Assembly: GCF_000195315.1 (NCBI RefSeq)
Contig: NC_015389.1
Span: forward strand, 1,674,001-1,738,000
DNA from: Coriobacterium glomerans PW2
Lineage (GTDB): Bacteria > Actinomycetota > Coriobacteriia > Coriobacteriales > Coriobacteriaceae
Reading direction: 5' to 3'
Length of the DNA stretch: 64,000 nucleotides
Position 1 is the stretch's first letter. Every line of letters begins with the position of its first letter. Below, piece after piece: positions 34,563-44,206 of this stretch. A program made the translations under genes and the position numbers. Under the pieces are notes generated by a model that was not told the DNA's origin, searched no databases, and worked only from the letters and a program-made list of their open reading frames with translations.

Positions 34563-35801
34563 TCAGCGCTGCACGGAAATCTGAGTTCGCTCTTTTCGCT
34601 CTCGCTCCCGCGTCGCTCGCGCATTCACGACATGCTTGACCGCATAGATGAACATCGCAGCGAAGGCGACCACCGAGATCAGCATCTCCGCCCGAGGGCC
34701 CCTGATTCCGATGAAGGATGAGATAGCGCTGATCAGCATCGGCGAAACAAAACAACCCAGATTGACGAGAACCAATATGACGGTCGTCGCGAAGTTGATG
34801 GACTCCTGCGGCGCAACCTGATCGAGCCACGTGTAGACATAGGGCACCGCCAGACCGAACCCCACGCCGACGACAAGCACCGCCACGATAAGAAAAGCCA
34901 AGTCCGGTGCCGTCGCGACAGCGAGAAAACCGAGAGTCGTCAGCCCAAAACCCAGAGGAAACAGCACTTCGCGAAGATGCTTGAACAAAAAGCCGTAGGC
35001 CATGCCGACAGGAATGCCAACAAGCGTAGTTCCAGCACCCACGAGCGCGATCTGACTCGCTGTGCCGATCCCTTCGCTGACCACGAGATTCGGCAATCTG
35101 AAACTCATAGGCATAAAAAAGACGAATATCAAAAACATGAGAACCGCAATCTCGATTACCGAAGCGTTGATTCTGCGCGGATGCTTTTCAAAATCCCCCG
35201 GGCGAGATGCATCTTCATCAGGATGTCGAGCATGGGATTTCAAGGGAACGAACATGGTGAACGCAACCAGAGAGGGGATGAAGAGCAGGTAGATGCCGAA
35301 TGCGGCATGCCAGCTGATCACTACGAGATGACTGACGAGAAGTGATGCGAGCGCGGCCCCGACACCACCCATGACGTTTTGGTAGCCTATCATCGTTGCC
35401 AACTCGTTCTTATCCTCGAGATAGAACTGAGGGATGAGGCTGACTGCCAAGGAGTTGAACAGCCCGATCCCGGCTCCGAGCAGAAAGCGGGTGATCAAGA
35501 TCAGTATATATGAGTCGGTAGCCATCGGGACCGTTCCCGCTATCAGGCCGATGACGAGTCCGAGCACGATCGTCAGCTTCTTGCCGATCAAACGTGCGAG
35601 CTGTGGGCTTATCAGCAGGCCGGCCATGATGCCAAAGTTCGGAATCGTCGCAAGCGTCTCTACTCCCGCCTGATCGATACCTGGGAATGCACCATACATA
35701 AGAGGGAGCGCCGAAGATATCTGCGGTGCCATAGACAAGAACAAAGAGATGGAGAGCAGGGAAACTTTGAAGATGAACGTCTGCTGCAGTCGCCGTTCCA
35801 T
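34563..35801 (-). CDS. MFS transporter
   Basis: A 412-residue, 12-helix major facilitator transporter. It has the motif between helices 2 and 3, LISPQLARLIGKKLTIVLG, and RFLLGAGIGLFNSLAVSL in helix 4. Helix-rich halves are separated by a charged loop (KSHARHPDEDASRPGDFEKH). ATG 35801 has GAGAGGAT upstream. It is the last gene of a tight three-gene operon with an AraC regulator (12 bp upstream) and an alpha/beta hydrolase. Import of an ester or related compound cleaved by the hydrolase fits the context, but efflux cannot be ruled out. Confidence 0.88.
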   Translation of the reverse strand: MERRLQQTFIFKVSLLSISLFLSMAPQISSALPLMYGAFPGIDQAGVETLATIPNFGIMAGLLISPQLARLIGKKLTIVLGLVIGLIAGTVPMATDSYILILITRFLLGAGIGLFNSLAVSLIPQFYLEDKNELATMIGYQNVMGGVGAALASLLVSHLVVISWHAAFGIYLLFIPSLVAFTMFVPLKSHARHPDEDASRPGDFEKHPRRINASVIEIAVLMFLIFVFFMPMSFRLPNLVVSEGIGTASQIALVGAGTTLVGIPVGMAYGFLFKHLREVLFPLGFGLTTLGFLAVATAPDLAFLIVAVLVVGVGFGLAVPYVYTWLDQVAPQESINFATTVILVLVNLGCFVSPMLISAISSFIGIRGPRAEMLISVVAFAAMFIYAVKHVVNARATRERERKERTQISVQR

Positions 35802-35813
35802 GATCGATCCTCT

Positions 35814-36719
35814 CTACGATTTCAACGCATGCTCGAAATTTGTCAGATGAGAGCGATGATCCTCTTGGATCTGCCGCGCGCTCATGCCATAGCTCGACAT
35901 GAGGGCGCGATTCATCGTCTTCGCACCGCTGAAGCCGACGCTGAGCGCGATCTCCTCGAAGGTGCCATGCTGGCGCAGAATCTCAATACGAGCATGGCGA
36001 GCGCGAACGGCGCTCAGATACTGCCCGACGGTCACTCCCATGTTTTTCTTGAAAAAGCGCGCAAGATAGGCTTTCGATAAGGGAATGTGCCTCGCGATCT
36101 CACTTAGGCTGCCCGCAGTCAGATAGTTGTTGTCAATATAGTCAACGACCTGCTGCAATCGTTCACCCACAAAACAAGATCCCTTTGTTGGTCCGTCTCG
36201 GGGGGCGGTGAAATCTCTCAGCAGAACCTGCAAGATCTGAAGACTGAGCAGGCTCAGCCGCACATCTTTCATGCGATCTCCTCGGGCGAGCTTTTCCGCA
36301 ATGACCTGTTCGCAGAGTTGTACGATATGCCGATAGCGGTCGTGCTGAATGAAGCTGAACCCCGTTTCGTCATTGATCGCGATCACCTGGTCTGTGATCT
36401 GCGGATACAAGCCTGATACCAGATCATAGGGAAAGAGCATCGACAGCGCGATCCCACCGGAGGCGTGACTTCGGGGAAGCACCCGCACGCTGTGCACGTG
36501 CCGTGAATTGACCACGAGGAGCTTTCCGGGCGCTGTCCGATAATGTGCATCGGCGATCGTAAAGTCATCGATCGAACCCGAACGAGTGTAGCTCAGCTCG
36601 ATGCTTTGATGCCAATGAGGCGATATGTACTCACCTGCACCAGAGCGACTCCGATGGATCAGCAGGACAGCCGGCAACGCATCCCTCGGCTGCACGAGCT
36701 CATGCGACCACGCGCTCAT
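35814..36719 (-). CDS. AraC-family transcriptional regulator with cupin-like sensor domain
   Basis: A 301-residue regulator. The N-terminal half looks like an AraC-type beta-barrel (ISPHWHQSIELSYTRSG and YRTAPGKLLVVNSRHVHSV). The C-terminal part has the two HTH motifs: SLSEIARHIPLSKAYLARFF and FEEIALSVGFSGAKTMNRAL. It overlaps the hydrolase stop by 4 bp (ATGA), so the genes are co-translated. A regulator in the middle of an operon suggests autoregulation together with the hydrolase and MFS transporter; the inducer is unknown. Confidence 0.9.
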   Translation of the reverse strand: MSAWSHELVQPRDALPAVLLIHRSRSGAGEYISPHWHQSIELSYTRSGSIDDFTIADAHYRTAPGKLLVVNSRHVHSVRVLPRSHASGGIALSMLFPYDLVSGLYPQITDQVIAINDETGFSFIQHDRYRHIVQLCEQVIAEKLARGDRMKDVRLSLLSLQILQVLLRDFTAPRDGPTKGSCFVGERLQQVVDYIDNNYLTAGSLSEIARHIPLSKAYLARFFKKNMGVTVGQYLSAVRARHARIEILRQHGTFEEIALSVGFSGAKTMNRALMSSYGMSARQIQEDHRSHLTNFEHALKS

Positions 36720-37624
36720 GCCAGATGGGACCTGAAGAAATCGAGCTCCATCTCGTTGGCCTCGGTTGCAAGAGGATCCCGCTGATTGATATGGAAAACA
36801 TGGCTGCGCGGGTTATCCTTGTCACCGAAGCATTCGATTCGATGATCGATGCCCTTGGCGATGAGAAAGCCATCCAATTTGTACATGTGATCACGCAGAA
36901 AATCATCATTCGCCGTGAGCAGGAACAGGGGCACGATATCAGAGGTCATGTATGTCTCGGTGTCGAGTTGCCGTTGGTGCGCCTCGACGGCTTCCGGCGT
37001 GAAATACGCGGTGATCGCGCCGGCGATCTTCTTTTTGCTCGTGTAAGCCAGCTCTTCTTTCATGAAGCATGCGCTGCAGTTGAGGGCGGCGGCGCGCACG
37101 GACAGCTTCGGGACATCGTAGGTGAATAGCGCTCGAAACGACGGGTTGGCGAGAATCGTCACGTACTGCTCGACCATCTGACCGCCCGCGCTGTCGCCGA
37201 CCAGAAAGACGTTGTTCAAATCTAGATGATACTCGCTCGAGTGGTCGCAGACCCAATGCATGACACGATGCAGATCATCGAGCTCCCCGGGGAACTGCAC
37301 CTTCGGCGGCAGGCGATAGTTGAAGCTGACGACGTTGAAGCCGGCCTTCGCCAACGCGAGGCAGTAGAACTGATAGACCTCGGTCGTGCCATAGACCCAT
37401 CCGCCGCCGTGCACGTTGATGATGGTCGGCAGATCGCCATCCATGCCGGTCGGACGCGAGATGTCAAGCGTCTGCTCCTCATCGGGTCCATAGCTGATCT
37501 TGTTGATTCGCTTCACCTCGGGTATATCGGTGGGCAGTCCGGCATCTCGAGCGTCGTCGGCAGATTTGCACTGCTCGCGCACCCGCTCAACTTCCGACCA
37601 GAGCTGTTTGTCGATCGTGGCCAT
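36716..37624 (-). CDS. Alpha/beta hydrolase (hormone-sensitive lipase-like esterase)
   Basis: A 302-residue cytoplasmic hydrolase. It has the oxyanion motif NVHGGGWVYG, the nucleophile in LVGDSAGGQM, the acid in LTANDDFLRD and the base histidine in SHVFHINQRD, the HSL-type arrangement. It likely cleaves small carboxylic esters; the substrate is unknown. There is no signal peptide. ATG 37624 has AAAGGAG upstream. It is the first gene of the operon with AraC and MFS genes, so it probably processes what the transporter brings in. Confidence 0.88.
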   Translation of the reverse strand: MATIDKQLWSEVERVREQCKSADDARDAGLPTDIPEVKRINKISYGPDEEQTLDISRPTGMDGDLPTIINVHGGGWVYGTTEVYQFYCLALAKAGFNVVSFNYRLPPKVQFPGELDDLHRVMHWVCDHSSEYHLDLNNVFLVGDSAGGQMVEQYVTILANPSFRALFTYDVPKLSVRAAALNCSACFMKEELAYTSKKKIAGAITAYFTPEAVEAHQRQLDTETYMTSDIVPLFLLTANDDFLRDHMYKLDGFLIAKGIDHRIECFGDKDNPRSHVFHINQRDPLATEANEMELDFFRSHLA

Positions 37625-37746
37625 CTGGATGCTCCTTTCGCTTGAACCTTGCGCCTCTCGGAATCATGGTACAAGCTCTGGTGCGCTGTTGCGAGACCAC
37701 GGGTTGCCCTACTTTCGGCACCAAGTGACCTCTTTGGCCTGTGACG

Positions 37747-37775
37747 ATATATGGGATGCGACCGATACGGGCAAC
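37747..37775 (-). promoter_or_regulatory. Promoter of the hydrolase-AraC-MFS operon
   Basis: On the minus strand TTGCCC (37770-37775), 17-bp spacer, TATATC (37747-37752). It lies between the ppc stop and the hydrolase start, leaving a leader of about 115 nt. Confidence 0.55.
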
Positions 37776-37787
37776 TGCGTGCTTCCT

Positions 37788-40664
37788 CTACCCGGTGTTC
37801 TGCAAGCCGGCGCTCACGCCTGCCACCGTGGACAGGATCAGATCCAGATACTCTTTCTTGTCCTGTTCGGAAATATCGCCGATCGGCGCTCTGACGTTGC
37901 GAAGCGCGCGCGCCTGAGCGAGCGAAAGCGCGTTCACATACGGGTTTCGTACGCGCACGGCGTACCCGAGCACGCGGCGATGCTGCAGCGGCCACGAGTT
38001 GCCTGTTATAGCCAGCGTCCAGGCACGGGTGAGACGCATCTCCTCGAGCACCTGGCGAGCCAGATCCTCGCGCTTCCCCAAAGCGAGATACATCTTCGCG
38101 ATTCTCTCGTCTGTTTTCGCGATCGACATCTCGATGTTGTCGATAAATGTGGCGAACAGGGGCCATTCACGATAGGCTCGCCTGAGCAGATCAAGATCTC
38201 CGAGCCGCTCGCAAGCGGTTCCGAGACCGTACCAGGCTGCAAGATTGATACGCGCCTGAGACCATGAGAAAACCCAAGGGATGGTTCTGAGATCGTCCAG
38301 CGACTGCGCACCGAGTCCTCGCTTGGCGGGACGGCTACCGATAGGAAGAAGCCCCACCTCGGCGAGAGGTGTCACCGTCGAGAACCAAGACGCGAAATCA
38401 TCCGATTCGAGCAGTGCGCGGTAGCGCTCATGCGAAAAATCGCTCAACCTGACTGCAACTTGCGAGAAGCTCGCGGTCATCTCGGTGTTCTCGCGCTCGA
38501 CCGATGGAGCGGAGTTCAGCAGGGTCGCTGCGGCAACGCTCTCGATGTGACGGCGCGCCAGAGACGGATTGCCGTAACGGGCAAAGATGACCTCCCCCTG
38601 CTCGGTGACCTTGAAACGGCAATTGACAGATCCTCTCGGTTGCGCGAGCACCGCCCTGTTCGCCGGACCCCCACCGCGACCGACTGCTCCGCCGCGCCCA
38701 TGGAAGAGCGTGAGATCGATGTCATTGCGCTGCGCCCAGAGAGCGATCCTGCGCTGCGCGTCATGTAACGCGAGCGTCGCCGTGGTCGGTCCGGCGTCCT
38801 TCGACGAATCGGAGTAGCCGAGCATGATCTCCATCCTGCGGCTCGATTCGGAAAGCCGACGCGAGACATCTGGATCCTCAAGCATCTGATCGAGGATATC
38901 GATGCATCCCTCAAGGTCCTCAAGCTGTTCGAAGAGCGGAATCACGTCGATCGTCGGCACATCTTTCGGATCGGCGAATGAAAGACGCGCGAGCTCGAAG
39001 ACATCGGCGATGTGCTGAGCCGATTTCGTGAACGAGACGACGTAGCGCCTCGCGGCGCGCGCGCCCAGACGACGCTGGATAAATCCAAGAGCTCTGAAGG
39101 TGTCCAGCACCTCGCGCGTCATGGGCTCGAGATCACCGGTCAGACCATGAGCTCGGATATCCTCCAGAGCACGGGTGTGCACGACGGAGTGCTGGCGAAA
39201 CTCCATCTCGACCATGTGGAAGCCGAACGTCTCCGTCTGCCAGATAAGCGTCTGGAGAGGTCCGAAGGCCGCGCGCGGGGCTCCCGCCGCGGCAAGTGAG
39301 CGCTGCACGATGCGCAGGTCATCCAAGAACTCGGCGCAGTCGCGATACATGTTGTCCGCGTTGCGAGCGACGGTGGCCTCCAAACGTGCGCACATCACGA
39401 GCATCACTGCACGGTGAGGCTCGGATTGCGAGATGGCCTGAGCGCGATCCGTCAAGGTGGAGCTCATCTCAACCTGTCGTCTCCACAGTCCGCGCAGCTC
39501 CTCGGATGGTTCGGCGCACGCCGAATCGAGCGTGAGATTGCGGCCCACGCTGCGGCACTTGCGCGCGAGAGACGACACCATGTGAGCCGACAGCTTCATC
39601 GCCGCCAGACGGCTCACTCTGGCGTTCACGTTCGGGTTGCCATCGCGGTCCGCTGCGATCCAGCTTCCGGGATGAAAGAACGCGGGGCACACCGGTGGCA
39701 CGCGGCCTGCGCGCTCGCCGAGCACCCAGTCGTCGAACCGGCGATACACCTGGGGGATCGTATCGAACAGCGTCCCATCGAAGATGTCGATGATCGTATC
39801 GACCTCCTCGACCGGCGTCGGCTTCTTGATCGCTGTGGGAGAGGTGCGCAGAAGCGCATCGATCTCTTGAAGCATATGGCGCTCGTTCTCCACGAGATCG
39901 GATCCTCCGAGACGCGGCCTCTGGTCAAGCAGAGCAGCGATCCTGCGGATCTTTCCCTCGACAGCCTTGCGCCGCGCATCGGTGGGATGCGCGGTGAAGA
40001 CAGGGTGAAACTCGAGTCGATCGAGCAGCTGTGTCGCGCGCTGCACCCCGGTCTCTTCGATGAGCCGGCGATAGGCGACGGTCAGCTCGTTGGACGGATC
40101 GACCGCAGAGTCGATCGAAACTTCGCTCTCCCGCTTCTTGAGCGAGCGAACCCGGAAGTTCTCCTCGGTGAGATTCGCCAAATGGAAGAAGGATGTGAAC
40201 GCGCGGACGAGGATCTGCTGGCGCTCCGCGGGCACCGAGTCGAGCAGCGCCACGGCGTCGCGAAACACCTCGGAACCGTCGTTGTCCGAGACGCGGGCCG
40301 TCCCCCGGGTCGCGGGCTCATCGCCGGATCCGGCTTCGGAACACCCGCTTGGAACCTGCGAAGGCACCGAAGATGTTTCGGGCGCGGTCACGTTGATCAC
40401 ATCATCGAGCAGCTCATCGAAGAGCCTGCGAACCGCGGGATCGTACTCTTGAAGGATCTTGCGCTCCAAGCGCAAGAACAGCTCGAGATTGTCGCGCAGC
40501 AGTGTCGGAACATCGATGTCCGCCAGCGTGTCTGCGGCTGCCTTCGTTTCGACGGCATCGATGCGTCCGGCGAAGATCGCCTCGTTCGCCAGCCTGTAGA
40601 CCGTCTCCGTCTGCTTCGAGTCGATTGCCGCTGCGGGCTTGGCTTCACAACGTGGTCGGATCAC
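37788..40664 (-). CDS. ppc: Phosphoenolpyruvate carboxylase
   Basis: Makes oxaloacetate from PEP and bicarbonate, an anaplerotic step (958 residues). The catalytic histidine is in FTAHPTDARRKA (about 222), and LGYSDSSKDAG, the glycine-rich LTLFHGRGGAVGRGGGP, FVFSW-like VFSWSQARINLAAW and the invariant C-terminal QNTG are present. Between about residues 105 and 140 there is a Ser/Pro-rich stretch that looks like an insertion in the N-terminal domain. The start is GTG 40664, with AAGGGGG upstream and a TATAAT at 40719-40724; the longer frame to 40760 would begin upstream of that promoter element. Confidence 0.95.
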   Translation of the reverse strand: MIRPRCEAKPAAAIDSKQTETVYRLANEAIFAGRIDAVETKAAADTLADIDVPTLLRDNLELFLRLERKILQEYDPAVRRLFDELLDDVINVTAPETSSVPSQVPSGCSEAGSGDEPATRGTARVSDNDGSEVFRDAVALLDSVPAERQQILVRAFTSFFHLANLTEENFRVRSLKKRESEVSIDSAVDPSNELTVAYRRLIEETGVQRATQLLDRLEFHPVFTAHPTDARRKAVEGKIRRIAALLDQRPRLGGSDLVENERHMLQEIDALLRTSPTAIKKPTPVEEVDTIIDIFDGTLFDTIPQVYRRFDDWVLGERAGRVPPVCPAFFHPGSWIAADRDGNPNVNARVSRLAAMKLSAHMVSSLARKCRSVGRNLTLDSACAEPSEELRGLWRRQVEMSSTLTDRAQAISQSEPHRAVMLVMCARLEATVARNADNMYRDCAEFLDDLRIVQRSLAAAGAPRAAFGPLQTLIWQTETFGFHMVEMEFRQHSVVHTRALEDIRAHGLTGDLEPMTREVLDTFRALGFIQRRLGARAARRYVVSFTKSAQHIADVFELARLSFADPKDVPTIDVIPLFEQLEDLEGCIDILDQMLEDPDVSRRLSESSRRMEIMLGYSDSSKDAGPTTATLALHDAQRRIALWAQRNDIDLTLFHGRGGAVGRGGGPANRAVLAQPRGSVNCRFKVTEQGEVIFARYGNPSLARRHIESVAAATLLNSAPSVERENTEMTASFSQVAVRLSDFSHERYRALLESDDFASWFSTVTPLAEVGLLPIGSRPAKRGLGAQSLDDLRTIPWVFSWSQARINLAAWYGLGTACERLGDLDLLRRAYREWPLFATFIDNIEMSIAKTDERIAKMYLALGKREDLARQVLEEMRLTRAWTLAITGNSWPLQHRRVLGYAVRVRNPYVNALSLAQARALRNVRAPIGDISEQDKKEYLDLILSTVAGVSAGLQNTG

Positions 40665-40718
40665 AGAGTCCCCCTTGGTCTTTCGGCGCGGCGGCCGGCA
40701 GCTGAGCGCAACGCCATC

Positions 40719-40724
40719 ATTATA
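40719..40724 (-). promoter_or_regulatory. ppc -10 element
   Basis: A perfect TATAAT on the minus strand, 55 bp before the GTG start of ppc. The matching -35 region is GC-rich with no recognisable TTGACA-like hexamer, so the promoter may need an activator. Confidence 0.45.
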
Positions 40725-40860
40725 GGGGCCGCAGGCGCCGCGGCCCGCACGGCAGCGCATCTATGCGCAGATGTTTACAGAACCCGGCCCCGCCCATGCT
40801 CCGACCTCACGCGCTCGCACGCGCGCTCTGCAGCCAGCGAGCCGCGCCTCTCTGCCCGCC

Positions 40861-42177
40861 TCAGCTGAGACGGGACCGAACGTCCTCGAGAATCTCGTCC
40901 AGGGCTACCAGTCGCTCCTCATGACTCACCATATCGCGCACGCGCACGGCACCAGCGGCGAGTTCCTCCGCGCCGATCACGATGATAAGCGCCGCCTTGA
41001 GCCTGTCGGCCTGCTTGAACTGCCCCTTGAGCGAGCGTCCCTGATAGTCGGCCTCGGTGCGCACCCCCGCCGCGCGCAGTTGGAGCGCGATGTCGAACAC
41101 GCGCTCGCGCAGATCGGCACCTGCATTGGCAACGTATACGCACGGAGGCGCGTCCTTACCCAACCGCGTGCCCTGAGCTTCGAGCGCGAGCATGATGCGC
41201 TCGAAGCCGACGGCGAATCCGACCCCCGGTGTCGGCTTTCCCCCTTCAAGCTCAACCAGCCCATCATAGCGACCCCCGCCGCCGATGGAGCCGACGGCGG
41301 CGTCGAGGGCCTCCACCTCGAACACCGTACGGGTGTAGTAATCCAGACCTCGCACGAGCGTCGGGTCCTCGAGATAGCTCACGCCCGCGGCATCGAGATA
41401 TCTCTTGACCTGATCGTGGTGAGCCCGGCACTCCTCGCACAGGTTATCGATCATGAGCGGTGCGGATCGCATGATCTTCGAACACCGATCATTTTTGCAG
41501 TCGAAGGCGCGTAGCGGATTGAGCTGTGCGCGCTCGCGGCACTCATCGCACATCTCATCAGCGTGTCGCGCGATGAAGTCCCGTACCTTTTCGCGATAGG
41601 CGGGACGGCACCGCGCATCGCCCATCGAGTTGATGCTGAGGCGCAGACGATTCATATCGAAGCCGATCCGCCGGTAGAACTCCATGAGCATGACGATGCT
41701 CTCGGCATCGGCGGCAGCATCGGGCGCGCCGAGCCACTCGATGCCGATCTGATGGAATTGACGCAACCGACCCCTCTGCGGGCGCTCGCCGCGAAACATC
41801 GCCTCGGCATAGTAGAGCTTGACCGGTGCCCCTCCGGGGGGGACGAGATTTCCCTCCACCACGGCGCGAACCAAGCCTGCGGTTCCCTCAGGTCTCAGAG
41901 CGAGACGCTGCTTGGCCTTGAGGTTGGCTTCCGTCCCCTGAGTGAGCGCGCGCTCCAGGTTCGCCCCGGAGAAGACGCGAAACATCTCCTTGCGCACGAC
42001 ATCTGTCGACTGGCCGATACCATGCACGAAAACATCGACCTGTTCGATAGCAGGGGTCTCAGCCAATTCGAACCCAAAGGGTTCGAACACCTCAGCCGCA
42101 GCATCTCGCATCGCGATCCAAGCGCGCATATCGCGCCCGATCAGATCCCTCGTGCCCTCGGCCCTCTGTGCCCGCAT
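40861..42177 (-). CDS. hisS: Histidine-tRNA ligase
   Basis: Class II synthetase (438 residues). The N-terminal GTRDLI, motif 2 region with PQRGRLRQFHQIGIEWLG, the histidine-A loop LVRGLDYYTRTVFE, and motif 3 with IGGGGRYDGL and VGFAVGFERIML are all present, followed by the anticodon-binding domain. ATG 42177 has GGAGG at 8 nt; ATG 42183 is too close to it. It is the last gene of a unit with tatA/B and tatC, 33 bp after tatC; hisS and aspS are not adjacent here, in contrast to many bacteria. Confidence 0.95.
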   Translation of the reverse strand: MRAQRAEGTRDLIGRDMRAWIAMRDAAAEVFEPFGFELAETPAIEQVDVFVHGIGQSTDVVRKEMFRVFSGANLERALTQGTEANLKAKQRLALRPEGTAGLVRAVVEGNLVPPGGAPVKLYYAEAMFRGERPQRGRLRQFHQIGIEWLGAPDAAADAESIVMLMEFYRRIGFDMNRLRLSINSMGDARCRPAYREKVRDFIARHADEMCDECRERAQLNPLRAFDCKNDRCSKIMRSAPLMIDNLCEECRAHHDQVKRYLDAAGVSYLEDPTLVRGLDYYTRTVFEVEALDAAVGSIGGGGRYDGLVELEGGKPTPGVGFAVGFERIMLALEAQGTRLGKDAPPCVYVANAGADLRERVFDIALQLRAAGVRTEADYQGRSLKGQFKQADRLKAALIIVIGAEELAAGAVRVRDMVSHEERLVALDEILEDVRSRLS

Positions 42178-42210
42178 GCGCATGTCCTCCCACTGACCCC
42201 GTTGACGGAA

Positions 42211-42993
42211 TCACTCGTCCTCGTCATCTGTGAAAAATCCCAGCCGGCTCCGCGACAGACCGGCCTTGCCCTCCCGTGCGACGATAACGAGACGCGCGAC
42301 GGCCAGCGATGATTCGTAGAGTACGATCAGGGCGGCATACATCATGATGCATGTGACCGGTGAGGCGTCGGGCGACACGCATGCCGACACGAAGACCATC
42401 ACGACGTAGATGTAGCGCCACTGCGCCCTGAACGCCGTATAGGGAACGATATGGAAGATAGACAGATAGAAGATGACCAGGGGAAGCTCGAACGCGATAC
42501 CGAAGCCGATGAGCAGCAAAAGCTCGATATTGAGGTAGTCCGTGAGTTCAGCCAGCGGATCGGCGATCGCCTTCGTCTCGCCGATCAGCCACTGAAAGCA
42601 CGGCGGGATGACGAACAGGTAGCAGAACAGGGCACCGATGAAGAACAGCGCCGTCGCAGCCAAGACCGTCGGGACGACCCAGCGACGCTCGTTGGGCTTG
42701 AGGGCGGGCAAGAAGAATCCCAAGATCTGCCACAGGATCATCGGTGTGCACATGATCAGGGCGACTTTGAACGAAATTGAGAAGCGCAGCGTGAAGCCGC
42801 CGAGCGCGGAGGTGATGTAGAACTTGCCGGCAACCGATGGAGCGATCGGCATCTTCAGGATATCGACGACGACAGGCGTCGCGAAGTACATGATGAGCGC
42901 GGTCACGAAGACCGAGAACAAGATGATGGTGAAACGACGGCGCAGCTCCCCCAGATGGTCGAGAAGCGGCATACGGGCTGGTCCGATCGGCAT
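42211..42993 (-). CDS. tatC: Twin-arginine translocase subunit TatC
   Basis: The six-helix core receptor of the Tat pathway, which exports folded proteins with RR signals (260 residues). It starts with the conserved MPLLDHLGELRRRF and contains FKVALIMCTPMILWQ, the periplasmic FFLPALKPNERR loop and the glutamate in FGIAFELPLVIFYL. The ATG at 42993 overlaps the upstream gene as TGATG. The C-terminus is acidic. Co-translated with the TatA/B-type subunit and followed by hisS. Confidence 0.94.
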   Translation of the reverse strand: MPIGPARMPLLDHLGELRRRFTIILFSVFVTALIMYFATPVVVDILKMPIAPSVAGKFYITSALGGFTLRFSISFKVALIMCTPMILWQILGFFLPALKPNERRWVVPTVLAATALFFIGALFCYLFVIPPCFQWLIGETKAIADPLAELTDYLNIELLLLIGFGIAFELPLVIFYLSIFHIVPYTAFRAQWRYIYVVMVFVSACVSPDASPVTCIMMYAALIVLYESSLAVARLVIVAREGKAGLSRSRLGFFTDDEDE

Positions 42994-43646
42994 CACCGAT
43001 CACCCCCCTGCTCTGATCCATCTTCAGGGGCGGCGCAGCTCGCCTGCGCGCTCGGTGTCTCCTCGTCCGCACGGGCGCGCACGCGGGGCCTGCGGGCATA
43101 GAGCCTCTCGGTCTCGGCCTCCTCATCGAGTCGCGCCTCCGGTGCGGCCTCAGGTGATGCGGCGACGTCGGCCTGGGCGATCACGCCGCCGGACTTCTCA
43201 TCCGCTGCGCTCGGCTCGGATGCGCCCGGCTCGACGGGCCGGGTGCTCTGTTCGTCCTCGAGATCCCCCTCGGGATGCGCCACGGGCTCGCCGGCGGTCT
43301 TCGCCTGCTCGCTCAGCAGGCGGGCGCGCCGCTCGGCGAATGTCTCGCTCTTGGCCTCGGCTGCCTTCCTGGAGGCGATGTCGTCGGTATCGGCGTCGGC
43401 GTCCTCCTCATCCGGAACATCGCCCTTCGTGGCGGCGTCCACCAAGATCGAAGGATCCTGAACGGCTGTCGCGAGCGGATCCACGATCTCGGATTGAACC
43501 ATCGCCGTCATTCTGGCCTGCGTCTCGCGGAACTGACGGATCGCGCGACCGATGGTGCGTCCGGCCTGCGGCAGCTTATCCGGCCCGAAGAGCAACAGGA
43601 TGACAACACAGATCATCAGCATCTCATTGCCGCCGATATCCAACAC
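42993..43646 (-). CDS. Sec-independent translocase TatA/TatB-type subunit
   Basis: A 217-residue single-pass Tat component. The first residues, LDIGGNEMLMICVVILLLFG, form the short membrane helix, followed by the FGPDKLPQAGR hinge and an amphipathic helix. The remaining 150 residues are acidic and rich in Ala and Glu, a long tail more like TatB than TatA. The start is GTG 43646 with TTGGAGG upstream, giving the expected N-terminus; the frame to 43673 is not needed. No second TatA-like gene lies nearby, so this subunit may do both jobs, or a TatA may be elsewhere. Confidence 0.88.
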   Translation of the reverse strand: MLDIGGNEMLMICVVILLLFGPDKLPQAGRTIGRAIRQFRETQARMTAMVQSEIVDPLATAVQDPSILVDAATKGDVPDEEDADADTDDIASRKAAEAKSETFAERRARLLSEQAKTAGEPVAHPEGDLEDEQSTRPVEPGASEPSAADEKSGGVIAQADVAASPEAAPEARLDEEAETERLYARRPRVRARADEETPSAQASCAAPEDGSEQGGDR

Positions 43647-43763
43647 GGGCAACCTCCAAGGGTCATCTGACACGGTCGACGCGTTGCGACCGGTCGTGAA
43701 GCGCTCTCATAACCCTACGAGAATACCACCATCGGCAAGCTGAGATGTGACGAGATGTCGTAG

Positions 43764-44078
43764 TCACCGACCAGAAATAGAAACCTCTGTATCAACACCG
43801 AGCAGGTGCGCGACGCGCATGACGCCCGGCTGGCAGTTGACGATCGAGAACCGCTTGCGCCTCCTCTGGGCGTTTTGAGCCATGCCGACGAGCACCCCGA
43901 TACCCGTCGAATCGATATAGCTCACATCTCCGAAGTCGAGCTTCACCTCATCGGCCGGCTGCTCGAACGCCATGTCGATCGCAGTCCTGAGTTTCGACGC
44001 GCACGAAATGTCGATCTCGCCCCCCACTGCGATGGAATAGCACTCGGGCTTTGGGTCGGTTGTGATGTTCAATTCCAT
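43764..44078 (-). CDS. STAS-domain protein (anti-sigma factor antagonist-like)
   Basis: A 104-residue single STAS domain. SIAVGGEIDISCASKLRTAI and LDFGDVSYIDSTGIGVLVGM match the SpoIIAA/RsbV family, and the serine in YIDSTGIG is the residue phosphorylated by anti-sigma kinases. Such proteins release an alternative sigma factor by binding its anti-sigma factor. No anti-sigma kinase or sigma factor gene is adjacent, so the partner is elsewhere. ATG 44078 has AAGGAG upstream. A TACAAT at 44163-44168 (minus) may be its -10. Confidence 0.87.
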   Translation of the reverse strand: MELNITTDPKPECYSIAVGGEIDISCASKLRTAIDMAFEQPADEVKLDFGDVSYIDSTGIGVLVGMAQNAQRRRKRFSIVNCQPGVMRVAHLLGVDTEVSISGR

Positions 44079-44206
44079 GCCTGCTCCTTCAGAGTGGGGT
44101 CCATTGACCGGAACCGGTGGAAGCGCCTGCAAAAAGCGCGCCTGTCAGCTTCTTCTTGCTGTATTGTATCCTTCTGAGCGCGACGATAACACATGCAAGC
44201 GGATTC

